DNA of 64,000 bases from Plasmodium relictum (Eukaryota > Apicomplexa > Aconoidasida > Haemosporida > Plasmodiidae): NCBI RefSeq assembly GCF_900005765.1, contig NC_041687.1:992001-1056000 (forward strand). Reading direction: 5' to 3'. Every line of letters starts with the position of its first letter. Within the stretch, counting starts at the first letter, position 1. The notes under the pieces are model-generated. The model saw nothing but the letters and a program-made list of their open reading frames with translations, ran no database searches and was not told the DNA's origin. Position numbers and translations under genes: made by a program. Positions 43,765 through 56,300 of the stretch are shown here, piece by piece.

Positions 43765-45810
43765 ATGAATTACAGTAATGAATGTTTTTCAAACTTAGAT
43801 AAAAATAATGAAAATACACTATTGGAACAAATAAAATTAAAAAGTATATATAAAGACAGGGAAAAAAAAGAAATAATTCAGAAAACACGTTTAACGACAT
43901 TTGAAGAGACTAGTTGTAAAACAGAAAAAAAGGAAATAAATCATAAAAAAATTATTAATAATTATGATAATGTTTTAAATAGTGAAAATAACAGTTCTTC
44001 TAATAAGAAAGATAATAGTGTAAAAGAAGAAAAAAATTTCAGTAAAATTAATGATGAAAATAGTATTAACACAATGATAGAAAAAATAATACAAGATGAA
44101 AATAAACAAATTGATTTAAAAATGACTGATGAAAATAAAAATTTTTATAATAATGTCTTAAATAATAAACTAAATAGTAATTTATTTACACAATTAAAAA
44201 AAGAGATTATTCAAATAAAAATTAAGAAAGAACAAGAAAAAAATAACAATAGCATTAATATTTATAATAATGTTTTAAGTGAAATTAATGATAAAAAAGA
44301 AACTTCAAATGAAGAAGTTAATATTAACAAAGAATTAAAAAAAAATGACTTTTTTTCTCTTACTCATGAAAGTAAGGATATAGAAGAAAATAAAGAATTA
44401 TATATGTTAAAGGATGAAATAAAAAGAATTGGAGAAAATGATATTATTTTAAATAAAATTTACATGAAATCATTAAATTTAAATAATAAGAGTAATGTAA
44501 ATGATACATTAAAACAAAAACCGGGTAAAAGATCAATAGGAATAAAAAGTTTACATTCATCCTTATTTAAAGAATCTATTTTTGAAAAAATATTTGAAAA
44601 CCATTATGAACTAAAAAAATTTGATTTCCTAAAAGATAAAAATACTTATTTAAAGCTATTTGAATCAACAAAAAGTGGTATTAAAAAAAAAAGCTCTTTT
44701 TTAAAAAGAATTAATAGGGAATGTAATGATAGAGATGAGATAAAAATATTTGATGAAAATACATATAAAAATATATTTATAGTTATGAAAAAATTAAAAA
44801 TATCTATGCAAGATTTGCATTATATCCTTTATAACATGAAAGAAAATAAAATATTTCAAGAAGAATTTGAATATATTGAAAATTTAATACCAAATGATAA
44901 ATATATAAATGAATTAAAAAATCTACAAAATAAATCAAATTGGAGAGAAATTGAATTAAAGTTAAGAAACACAGAAAAGATATTACTGCCTATATGTAAT
45001 ATTAGTAGAATAAAAAATAGAATCAGAATTTTTAAATTTCATTACACTATTGAAAAATTAAAAAATAAACTACTCGAAATATTTAGTTTATTTGATAAAG
45101 TATGTTATGAATTAAAAAATAGCAAATTATTAATAGAAATATTTCAAGCAATTTTGATGTGGGTAAATTTCGTAAATAATGGTGATACGGAACATTTGGA
45201 AATTAAAAGTTTTGATTTGATTCATTTAAGCAAATTAAAATATTTTAAAACAACAGGAGGTAAATTTAATGCTTTAGATTATATTATAGTTAATATGATC
45301 TCTTTTAATTCGATAAGTAATATTAACGATATAATATATTTGCGTGAAATATTAAAAAAAATACATATAATAAAAGGTTGTGAAATAGTAGAAGAAATAA
45401 ATTATATTGAGAAAGAAATAAATCACATAAATGAAGAAATAAAAAATTATAAAAATGAGTATTCCAATGTAATCGTTGTTTTAATGAAAATAATAGATAA
45501 AAGTAATAATATACTGAAGAAAATAAATAGTTCTTTAAAAAATTCCAAAGAAAATATATTATCACTTTCTTCGTATTATGGATTAGAGAAAACTCTATTA
45601 AATAAAGATATAATGAAATTTCCATCATCTGAGTTATTATTTAAAGAATTGTTTGTTTTCATTGATGATGTTTACAATATAATGAATGAAATTATTCGAA
45701 ACCCAATTAAAATGAATATTTTATTAATAGATGAAAAAAGGAAATTAGGAAATTTTAAAAATATTGAATTTTATAAAGATAAAAAAATTTATCATAGTTC
45801 AACATTTTAA
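43765..45810 (+). CDS. Divergent FH2-domain (formin-like) protein without FH1
   Basis: This is a single-exon gene of 681 residues with an ATG at 43765. The first 250 residues are charged low complexity (Asn, Lys, Glu) with no proline-rich FH1 segment. Residues about 255-640 match the helical order of a formin homology 2 domain: NIFIVMKKLKISMQDLHYIL, an LIPNDKYINELKNL helix (the usual LPt.eE segment), then KFHYTIEKLKNKLLEIF, SKLLIEIFQAILMWVNFVN and KSFDLIHLSKLKYFKTTGGK before the C-terminal coiled region. The usual Gly-Asn of the 'iL..GN..N' motif is replaced (LMWVNFVN). FH2 dimers nucleate and track actin filaments; loss of FH1 suggests little profilin-driven elongation. It is smaller than the two well-known Plasmodium formins. 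The domain call is firm; actin activity is uncertain. Confidence 0.8.
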   Translation: MNYSNECFSNLDKNNENTLLEQIKLKSIYKDREKKEIIQKTRLTTFEETSCKTEKKEINHKKIINNYDNVLNSENNSSSNKKDNSVKEEKNFSKINDENSINTMIEKIIQDENKQIDLKMTDENKNFYNNVLNNKLNSNLFTQLKKEIIQIKIKKEQEKNNNSINIYNNVLSEINDKKETSNEEVNINKELKKNDFFSLTHESKDIEENKELYMLKDEIKRIGENDIILNKIYMKSLNLNNKSNVNDTLKQKPGKRSIGIKSLHSSLFKESIFEKIFENHYELKKFDFLKDKNTYLKLFESTKSGIKKKSSFLKRINRECNDRDEIKIFDENTYKNIFIVMKKLKISMQDLHYILYNMKENKIFQEEFEYIENLIPNDKYINELKNLQNKSNWREIELKLRNTEKILLPICNISRIKNRIRIFKFHYTIEKLKNKLLEIFSLFDKVCYELKNSKLLIEIFQAILMWVNFVNNGDTEHLEIKSFDLIHLSKLKYFKTTGGKFNALDYIIVNMISFNSISNINDIIYLREILKKIHIIKGCEIVEEINYIEKEINHINEEIKNYKNEYSNVIVVLMKIIDKSNNILKKINSSLKNSKENILSLSSYYGLEKTLLNKDIMKFPSSELLFKELFVFIDDVYNIMNEIIRNPIKMNILLIDEKRKLGNFKNIEFYKDKKIYHSSTF

Positions 45811-47223
45811 AAAAAACGATTTTGCTTTTTTTTTTTTTTAATCATTTTAAAATGTTAAAAGAAATAATATATTAAAACTCTTTAAAGTAGTCTGGAATAT
45901 TTTTATTTTAAAGATTATATTATCCTTATTTATATATCTATCTATCTTTTAAATACTTAATTATTTCAATTTTATTTGATTAAATTATGAATATTAGCAT
46001 TAGGGACATATTCCCTTTATTTTTGGTAAAAATGCAATGTTTTAATTTTCTTTTTTTGGTAATAATACTTTAGTTTTTTTTTAATTTACTAGTCGCTAAT
46101 TGTTTATAATATATAGAATTACACATATTTTTAATTTAATTTTTTAAATAAATTTTAGTATTCTGTAAAGATATTTATCACTTGAATTTTTTCTTATTTG
46201 GTAAAATAAAATATTAAATATTTGTTTATCTTCTTAATAATTCTTAAAACATCTATAGGTTGTAACAAAAATGAATGTGAAAATATTTATAATAAGAAAA
46301 TCTTACTATTCTCTTTTCTTTTTTTTATTATATGATAATGTAAAAAATTGATAAATAATTATTTTCTTGCTTAGGAAACCAAGTTTTTAATTTATATATG
46401 AAAAAAAAAAAAAAATACATATATGTGTAATTTCAAGTTAAATAGAAAAAATGTTTGAATGAAAATGCATTAGTCTCTTATTAAATAGGTGTTTTAAATA
46501 TTAAAAATATAAAATAAAGTAAAATAAATAAATAACAGTAAAATACTTAAGTTTATTATAAATAATATAGAATGAATTTATTTCATAAATAAATTTTTAT
46601 ATAAATTATTTATATCGTAAATTATTTTTATATGCAATTTAATATTTCAATATATCAAAGAATTAATGTTCTTATAAAAAAAATATATATATACATATAA
46701 AATAGAGCAATTTAATTATAATTGAGAATTCATTATGAATAAAATAAAATAAAAAAAAAAAACATATAAATAAGGTATATTAAAATTCATAGAAGCAAAA
46801 ACTTTATTTCTCTATGCTTTCATTACAAATAATTATCATTTCACAGGAATGTATACATTTAAATGCTTGTTATATTTAAATTTTTTTACTTTTCTACATA
46901 TATAAAGTTTATATAATTTTTATTATATTTTTTTAATTTTATAACTCTGATTTCTGAATATGAGATTTATGTAATTAAAATACTTTGTATAGAATATGCA
47001 ATGCTATAAATATGAATTATTTTAGCATATAAAGCATATATCTGTAATTGTTTTCTAATACGGTGTACTTTAAATTATTAAATTATAAATTTGAAATATA
47101 AATTTTTACAGCATTATTTTCTATTTATTTAGTTATAAACGTATATTTTTTACCTTATCAAGAAATGTGTATTTTTAATTAATTATTTATAATTTCATTT
47201 TATTATTTTTTTTTAAAATAATT
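45811..47223. other. Convergent intergenic spacer
   Basis: This spacer lies between the FH2 gene (+) and the CCT alpha gene (-), both ending here. A T run follows the FH2 stop. The rest is A/T-rich sequence without a recognisable gene, RNA or long repeat. Confidence 0.55.
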
Positions 47224-49050
47224 TTAGTTTTGTTCCTCTTTGCGTTCTTCAGGAGATAATTTAATGAGATCATCAATTCTTAAAATAGTAATTGTTGCTT
47301 CTGTTGCAAATCTAATAGACTTAATCTTACTAATCATAGCTTCTAATACTCCATTTTTTAAATTATTAGCTACCTTTCCATTAACTAAATCTAATCCATA
47401 CCATTTATAATCTTTTGAATCTTCTGTATTCATTACTTGAGATTTTGTATGATACGCACGTAATTTACAAACTAAATCAATAGAATCATATGAAGCATTT
47501 AAAGCTAAAATTTTAGGTATTACTAATAATGATTCAGCAAATTCTGCAATAGCTAGCTGCTCTCTTGAGCCTAATGTTTTTGCAAAATCTTCGAGGTAAA
47601 CTGACAGGGCAACTTCAACACAGCCTCCACCTACTACTACATAATTACTTTCTAATGCTCTACTGACTGAGCACAAGGAATCATGAATAGATCTTTTCAT
47701 TTCATCTAAAACAAAGTCATTAGCTCCTCTTAATAATATTGTGTTACATTTAGATGTTTTACATCCCTTAAAAAAAATAAGATCCCAATCCCCAACTTTT
47801 TCTTCATATACTTCATCACAGTATCCTAAAGACGATGCTTCAAATTTTTCTGTTCCATCAATAGATGATAATGTCAGACGTATTTGTCCATTTGTCAATT
47901 TTGCTATTCTTCTTAAATCATCCTTATTTACTCTTCTAACTGCTATAGCTCCAGCTTCTACGAAATATTTAAGTGGCATGTCATCTATACCTTGAGTAGT
48001 TAATATAACATTTGCACCTGATTCTAATATTTTATTAACTCTTTCTTTTGTTATATCTTTTTCTCTCTGTCTTATCTTTTCTAATTCGGTTGGATCATTT
48101 ATATTTACTTGAACTCCTAAATGTAATCTATATTGTTTCAAAGGAAAATCCAGAAATGCGATTTTAGCATTTTTAATAGCAGATGGCATTGATTGTGATG
48201 CTCTACCACTCATAATTGCATAACCATCAATTAACTTTGAATCTAATGAGCTCATTCCATGTACTTTTATAACATTAACTGATGAAACTGGATATTTTAC
48301 TTTACCTGCCTCGTTAATAATTTTCACAGATTGTATGGCATTAGCTACCATTTTGGCAAAATATTCGGATTCGTAACTAATAAATTTGGAAGATAAGGTA
48401 GTTTTTGCTATATTTATAATTACATCTTTTCCTAAATTATTTACTTTTTCACTTAATTTCTCCTTTATATATTTAACTGATTCTTTCATTGCTAATTTAT
48501 AACCGCAAATAACTGTAGTTGGGTGAATATCCATTTTAATTAATTCATTTCCTCTCCTTAACAATTCAGAAGCCAATAAAACTACTGAAGTAGTTCCATC
48601 TCCAACTTCTTGATCTTGCAATTCGGATAAATTTACTAAAATTTTGGCAGCAGGATGTTGAACTTCTAATTGTTTTAAAATTGTTGCACCGTCATTTGTT
48701 ATTGTAACATCTCCTATATTATCCACTAACATTTTATCTAATCCTTGTGGCCCTAAACTAGATTTCAATATATTTGACAAAGCTTGAACAGCAGTAACTA
48801 AAAAAAAAAATATATATACACATTGTATAAGATATATTACATACATAAATTATTACAAAAAATTCGTTAAGGAAAATATTCTACTAGAGATATACAATAT
48901 CAAATAAATATTATGAAATTCTACATAAAAAAAAATAAATTATTAAGCATATATATATCAATAATAAAAAATTTTCTTTTTTCCTTTTTTACCATTCGCT
49001 GTTCTTACATCTTGGCCACTTTCTCTATTTCCATATATACTTAAAGACAT
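47224..49050 (-). CDS. CCT1: T-complex protein 1 subunit alpha (CCT/TRiC chaperonin)
   Basis: Two exons: 48993-49050 encodes [19 protein letters not shown] plus one base, and 47224-48797 holds the rest. A 195-base intron with GTAAAA donor and TTTTTTTTTTTAG acceptor joins them at Val20, giving 543 residues. An in-frame ATG inside the intron (48846) would give a wrong N-terminus. Group II chaperonin signatures are complete: [36 protein letters not shown] (catalytic Asp region) and [12 protein letters not shown]. The C-terminus ([14 protein letters not shown], then [18 protein letters not shown]) is diagnostic of the alpha subunit rather than other CCT paralogues. The product is one of eight subunits of the cytosolic ring that folds actin, tubulin and WD proteins using ATP. 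Codon use is less AT-extreme than its neighbours, as expected for a highly expressed housekeeping gene. Confidence 0.97.
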
Positions 49051-51676
49051 TTTTACTTTACTACTTTTATTTCTTTATTATTTTAGTTTTTTTCAATATA
49101 TTAGTTTAAATTTCTTTTTTTTTTATTGATTGTATATTATTTTACTAATATATTTTTCTTCATATATTTCTATTAATATATTTTTTTAATTTTAATAATA
49201 TATATTTATTTATATATTTTTAATAGTATATCCTTATTTTTATATTTTAAGTATTCTTTTATACTCATATATGTATTTTTATTTATTTTTAACAGCAAGG
49301 TTTTATTGTATGTTTTTATATATATATATAAAATAAAAAAGATATAAAAAAAATTCAGTTTTTTTTTTTTTTTTAATTTATCTAAACAAAAAATTAATAT
49401 AAATTTAGTGTAATATTATTTTTATGTTTTCTTTTAGGATGTTTTTATATTTTTTTTAATATTAATATATATATGTAAAAATACATATATAGTTTTAATA
49501 TATTTTTTTTTTTTTTCATATATTTTTATACTTTAATATATTTATACATATTAAATGAAAAACAATATCTACATGAAAACAAAATTATTTTTTCTCTTTT
49601 TTTCTCATTTTGATATTTGTTGTTTCATTTCGTAGTGCATTTGAAGAACATTCATTTGGCATTATTTGAAAATTTTTTATCTCTTAAATGATTATAATTT
49701 CCGTTAAAAATATAGTTTTTTTTTTTATTCCTTTTTTCTTTTTTCTTTTTTTCTTTTATTTTTTTGTACGAAAAATCCTTTTAAAGTATATATTATCCAG
49801 TGAACATGATAAATGTGAAAATGCATATTTTTCATATGCATTTCGAAGATAGTTGAATTTTTTTATTTTTTTTTACTTTTAAGCCAGTTTTATTAGTAAA
49901 GAATAAAAGAAATGCTTAATTTTTTTTATAATAAAAGGATTCTCTAAATATGATATTAATATTTTAAAATTTATTTAAATTAAAAAGATTTCTTAAAATT
50001 GCGTTTATTATAAAATGCTGAGCACTTTTAAATGTATAATAATATATATGCAAAGCCATATATATGTATTTTTTTTTTGCATCCTATTACTTTATAAATG
50101 AAAATTTCAATAGTTTACCTTATTTTTAATTTGTTTTTAAGTTATTTTGAAAAATATATTATATATATTTTGATAATAAATAAATATTAGAATTTCTTAA
50201 GGTTATATATAGAAAATTAATATTAATTGATGGATATTGAAGAATATGAAAATAATAAAATAGTAGTTGTAGACTTTTAATTTTTCTTAAAGTTCATAAA
50301 AAATAAAAGTTTCTAAATACAATGTAAAAATTAAAGATTATATCTTATTAAAAAAAACTTTTAGTATATTAAATATATAAAATTTCTTTTTTTATGCTAT
50401 TTTTTTCAAATATATGTAAATGTATTATCAATTAAGATTTATGCAAAAATAAAAAAGAATACATATAATCCTTATAGATAAAAATAAATAAATATAAAAA
50501 GGTATTAAAGTAATATACCTGTAATGCTTATTATTTACATAACATTTTATAAGGACAAGATACGATATCATAAAAATATGCGAATATGCAAATATGCAAA
50601 TATGAAAATATAAACATTTATTTTATTTTTTCCTTAAACTTCAGTTATGAATTATTATATATGAGCATCTGTCTTTATAATTTATATTATATATAGTTTC
50701 TAGATATTTAAAATTTTTATAACATACATAATAAGAAGACTGTTTTTATTGCAATTTATATTACCATTAGAAAATAGTTAAATTTTTTAATGTTATGGCA
50801 AGTACATATTTCCTTTTTTACTTTTTTTTTTAAAATTTTTTTTTAAAATTTCCAAAAAATAATATTTATAAAAAAAAGAGAAAAAACAGCTAGTTTCATT
50901 GTCTTTTTTTTATTTTGTAAAATTAAAAAAATATATATAAAATTTAGAAAAAAGTAAAATTCAGACATAATTAAAAATTTGTTAGCTCGTAGAAGGCTAT
51001 TAAAAATTTTTGGCTTATGATAAAACTTTTTTTTTTAAATATAGTTAACTTAAATTTCCGTTTGTAACAAATTTACATAAACATTTTAAAGTGTTTAACT
51101 TAATCATAATATGCATTTTAAGAGATAATAAAAATATTAAAAAAGCTTGAAATCTTCGAATTTTTTTATTTTATATTAATAATTTATAAAAATGACTAAA
51201 AAGTAAAAAAATAATTAAGTTTAAATACAAAAAAAGAGAAAAAAAAAAAAAAAATTTGATATATAACTTAAAACATTAAAGATTATTTAAATCTTTGTTT
51301 ACCAAAAAAAAAAAAAAAATTCAATTTAGTTTTATAATCTTTTAAATATATTTTTATTATTAAAAATCTCTTATTTTTTAATTAGATAATATACACATAT
51401 TAAATTTAGAAGTTTTGCATAAAATTGAAATATGTTATATTGAAGAGTTATAAAAATAAAGAATAAAAATTTAAAATGAATAAAAAAGTGAAATCAGTAT
51501 CTATTTATATTTTATTTGAAAAAAAAAAAAAAAAATAAATATATAAAGGATATATATATCTTAAAAATAAAAAATTATAATAAAGTGATGATATATATCA
51601 CTATATTAAAAAAATGTAAACAGTACTTATATTAACATATAAATATATATATATTAATTTTTGAAAAAAAAATAAA

Positions 51677-51711
<35 letters not shown>

Positions 51712-51768
51712 TGTTTTAAAAACATAATTATATATTTATATATATTTTCTTAACATATAAATGTTAAA
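49051..51768. other. Divergent intergenic region (CCT alpha / RPA2-like)
   Basis: This region carries the promoters of CCT alpha (-) and the RPA2-like gene (+). It has many T-rich tracts, a pyrimidine-rich block at 49716-49767, and a (TA) run at about 51681-51708 just before the RPA2-like leader. GC-richer islands at 49585-49670 and 49765-49860 look coding in several frames of both strands but give no consistent gene model. Confidence 0.5.
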
Positions 51769-52587
51769 ATGGATATGAATTTCGGTTTTTGTGATGATAC
51801 ATTCTTTGAGCAAGGGAATAAATCAACAGATAAAGAGATAGAAGAAATAAAAAAAAATGAGTCAATAGAAACAATAACAAAAAACAAAGAAATAGAAGAA
51901 GAAAAAGCATTACCCAAAGAATTATGTGTACCTGTTACTATTAAATTATTATTAAATAAAATGAAGAATAGTGAAGAATTTAAAATTCACGATTTTCAAA
52001 TTAGCGGTATTATTGTATTTGGAAAAGTGTGTAAAATTAAGGAATTAGCTAGTGCAATTATCTTTGAAATTTGTGATTACACAGGTAATATTGAAGCAAA
52101 ATATAATAAAGACGCAAAAAATGAAAAAGTTCAAAATCATATAGAAAATATAAAAGTAAATGATCATATTAAAGTAGTTGGTGTTGTTTATTCTCCTGAA
52201 AGTAAAAGTGAATCTATACAAATTAGCGTTTCATATATAAACAAAGTAGATGATTGGCTCTCTTATTTTTCATATTTCACCTCTGATGTAATATATTGTT
52301 ACTTAAAACTATTAAAATTAAAAAATATTTACACTCCTAATGGAATTAACAATGAGGAAAAGCCGTGGTCTCATATAACTTTAGATTCTTACTATAACCA
52401 TTTAGATGACATTGATACTGATATTATAAAATATTTACATACAAGAGATGAGAAATATGCAAATCAGCAAGATATTTTTAATAATCTTCAAAAATATCAT
52501 TCAGAAATTAATATAAAAAAATCATTAACAAAACTTATTGAGCAGTACGATTTAGCTCAATATGAAGATATCATAAGTATACCATAA
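51769..52587 (+). CDS. Replication protein A 32-kDa subunit (RPA2)-like
   Basis: This is a single-exon gene of 272 residues starting at the ATG at 51769 (MDMNFGFCDDTFFEQ). Residues about 48-165 form an OB-fold in the order seen in RPA32: VPVTIKLLLNKM, then IHDFQISGIIVFGKVCKIKE, IIFEICDYTGNIEAKY, VNDHIKVVGVVYSPESK and IQISVSYINKVDD. The C-terminal 60 residues (YANQQDIFNNLQKYHSEINI, then KKSLTKLIEQYDLAQYEDI) fit the winged-helix domain used to recruit repair partners. The N-terminus is acidic but lacks an obvious Ser-rich phosphorylation tract. RPA binds single-stranded DNA in replication and repair in the nucleus; RPA2 pairs with RPA1 and RPA3. I infer the assignment from fold order and length, which are near the usual 270 residues. 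Another OB-fold factor is less likely. Confidence 0.8.
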   Translation: MDMNFGFCDDTFFEQGNKSTDKEIEEIKKNESIETITKNKEIEEEKALPKELCVPVTIKLLLNKMKNSEEFKIHDFQISGIIVFGKVCKIKELASAIIFEICDYTGNIEAKYNKDAKNEKVQNHIENIKVNDHIKVVGVVYSPESKSESIQISVSYINKVDDWLSYFSYFTSDVIYCYLKLLKLKNIYTPNGINNEEKPWSHITLDSYYNHLDDIDTDIIKYLHTRDEKYANQQDIFNNLQKYHSEINIKKSLTKLIEQYDLAQYEDIISIP

Positions 52588-53313
52588 AGTGATAATAATA
52601 AAATAAAATAAATAAGTAAAGAAAAAAATAATGTAAGAAAAAAAGACATCCATAAAATGAAGTGATAAGTAGAAATCTCAAAAAAAAGAAGAAAAAAAAA
52701 TGTATAATATATAAATGAAAATTGAAACATACGAAAGTAAAAAAATAAATAAAAATATAAATATCAAAAGTAAAAACATTTCTAAAATAGAAATATATTT
52801 ACTTATTGATAACCAAATATTTGTCAATTATTATTTTATTTTTTTTTTTTTCTCAAATCTTTTTATAAAAATTATTTTATTATTTATTTGAAACAGTAAT
52901 TTTAAATAACAATATATAACTTTATTTTTATTTTTATGATTTTTTTTTTATTCGTATATTTTAATGTAAAATTAAAATATATTTTCTCAATATTTAGTTT
53001 TTAAAAAGTGCGTTTTTTTTTTTTTTTTTAAATAAAATTGTATATTTTCTTTAGAACTATATTTTATTATTTATTATTTCTAAAGAAATTAAAAAAGAGT
53101 TTACAATAAATGATTTTGACAAATTAAAGAATTATATTTAAAAAGTATGTGTGAATATATATGGAAATGTGTATAAATATAATTATTAAAAAAAATACTA
53201 TAAAAATTATGCATTTTTTTTTTAAGTTATATACTTAAAATTTTATTTTATTATTTCAAAGACTATTGCTTTTAGGCACATAAAACTTTGTATATATTAT
53301 ACATGATAATTAT
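52588..53313. other. Convergent intergenic spacer
   Basis: This short spacer lies between the ends of the RPA2-like (+) and CRT-like (-) genes. It has a poly-A-rich first half and a poly-T-rich second half, consistent with two opposing 3' UTRs. No gene is seen. Confidence 0.6.
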
Positions 53314-56300
53314 CTAAGGCATTTTTTTTTTTTCTGATAATATAGTTTGATAAAAAAAGTAACATACTCCGGTAAAAACAACTACTATACTAATAACAAA
53401 ATAAATAGAAAAATATTTATCATTATCTGTGATAAATGGGAAATTAAAAAAATATAAAACTAATAGAGTAATAGGAGTAGACGATTTTAAAATTAAAAAA
53501 CATTCTGCAGAAGAGTAATTGCTGTAAAATGAAGTGACACTTATATTAAATAATGAATTTATAATTATATAAAGAGCATAAACAACGAATGCATATTTAC
53601 AACTTTGATTATTTTCAGTTACATATCCTGAAAAACACTTGAGGCTATCCTTTATATATAATAAATATGACACATTTTGATTTTTATTAAATAACAACTG
53701 AAAATATATAATTAATGGTAGCAAAATAATTTGAATAAAAGAAACATTAAATGATAATAATATAACACTTATTTTATTATCTGTATTATTATATCCTTTA
53801 TTTGCTTTTAGGTTTTCTTTATAAGGAAAATTATTTTCTGTTTTTTTATCTTTTGAATTATATGTAAATTTTGACGAATGAAATTTATAGAAAATGTTAT
53901 CATCACAATAATTACATGTATCATTTATATCTGTTGATAGAATTCCTGTTTTTTTATCACTATTTAATGTATTTAATTTGTTTGAATATTTAACTTGGCT
54001 TTCTTCATTTATAAAAAAAATATTTTCAATATTATTTGAGATATATTCATTTTTTTTGTTTACTTCTATGTCTGTATCTGAGAAATACATATTTTTAATT
54101 GCTTCTTTTTCTTTGCCAAGGCAACTATTTTCTATTTTATTTTTTTCCATTTTTTTTTTATTAATTTGCTTTTTTCCATTGATTTGTATTGATGCAAGTT
54201 TATTATTGTTCATATCATAATAATTTTTCTGTGACCCTAAATCTGATATATCACATGAATTATCTATTTCCATGCACTCCTTTCTTATGGAATCCTTGAT
54301 CATTTGTCGTTTTTTTATATATTCAGAAAAAAATAATTCTCTCAATATTCCACCAAAAGAAGTTAAAAAAATAGATAAAATGCAAAAAATAATAGATAGT
54401 ATTAAGCCAAATGGTGCTGCACACACAGGTTCATTGCAAAGATGAAAATTATTAAAATAATTATAATCATATACATAATTTAAATTTATATAAAAAGTTA
54501 AATTCATATAATAATTAACAACATTTTGCTTTAATGTACTTATAGTTTCTTTATATATAAATGGTACATAAAAAAAAAGGAAGCCTACTAAAACAATTAT
54601 AACAGAAATTACATGATGGATATTATATTTCCTTTTTAAAACTAAGTATGATAATATAATTGAGAAAATAAAATTTAATTGATTTAACAATAACAGTATC
54701 GTTAAAGGAATAGCTAACTGTGATACAAAATATAGAGTATTGGATATAATATCAAGTAAAGCTATCATAATAACATACTTATAAGCTCCCATATTTTCCC
54801 ATCTACTTTTTATAGTAGTAAACTTTTTGTGTTCTGTATATTTATCATTATTCTTATTATGTTTTATTCCTTGAATTTTTTTTTTTTGAAAAACACTTTT
54901 GATTTCGTTGGAGAAATTTTTTTTCTCATAAAATTTATAATTTCCTATAATTTCTTTTAATTCTTGTTCATCAAATGAATTTACTTCCTGATCTGAGATT
55001 TCTTCATTAATATAATCATAATTGCTGCAGGTTTTTAGGGATGCTTTCTTATTGTTATTGTTAATCAAAAAACTTTCACTCCTATTTTTATTTAAACAAA
55101 ATTTTTTTACTTTCTGATTATTCTCCAAAGAATAGTTGCTGCAACTATTATATAAGTTGCACTTCTCTTTGTCTAAAGTATTTTCATTTTTACTAGATAA
55201 ATTATTACAATTAAAATTCATGACATTTGTATCTTCCGTCAATAATGGTTCATATATTTTTTTTTTGTGTATATAATAAAATTTCAAAAGTTTTTTTTTT
55301 TTTTTTTCTGAGTTTTTAGATTTGGTATCAATTGCATAATTATTCCCTGAGTCTTCTTCATTTTTATTGTTTTTATTTTTTGATTTAAAAAAATTATTTA
55401 TACATGGATATATATAGCACCAATGAATCTTTTTTATATATTTTGATTTACTATAAATAATGCATAAAATTAAATAAATCGTTACATATGCTATAGCATT
55501 ATATGAAGCAGTTAAACTGTCAAAATTTTTGAGAACTCTATTTCTCATTCTACCACAAATATTGTTACTAACCCCTAAAAAAACAACTAAACATCCATTA
55601 CATAAAATCAAAAAAAATTTCTTTTTTTTGCTAACATTTGATGAATTATTTAATATACTTTTACTATCTGAATTTTTTTCTAATATATCATTATTGTTAA
55701 AAAAATCATTATCTATATAAATATTATTTAAATCATTCTTACTTCTAAAATTATCATTTCTTTCATTTATGCTACTAAAAACTTTTAATTTTTTATTTTT
55801 CTTCATAAAACTATTATTCATATTATTTAAATTATATTTTTCATTTTCCATTATCATGTAAATCTTTTTATGATTCTCTTTTTCCCTTTTTTTTTTTATT
55901 TCATTGAATTGTTTTTCCTTAGATATTCCTCTCTGAAATTTATATATATCTCTTTTTTTTTTTAAAAAATTTTCATCACATATTATTTTTCTATAATCTA
56001 TAAATTTTGATATATCATTATCATCTTTTATTTTATTTTCTATTTTAAAATTTTCTTTGTTTCCATACTCAAATTCCCATTTTTCACATCCAATTATTTT
56101 TTTTTGAGAGTTAATTTTTTTTTTTTTCTCAATACATTCTCTTTTTTCCTCAACTTTTTTCTTTCCTTCTTTAACAGTGTTTTTTGTTTCTTGCATATAT
56201 ATTTTTTCTTCTCCAGCATGCATTTTTTTTTCCTTTGCATTATTTTTCTGTACTTCGATATCTTGTACATCTATCATATTCTTTTTTTTTTCACTTGAAT

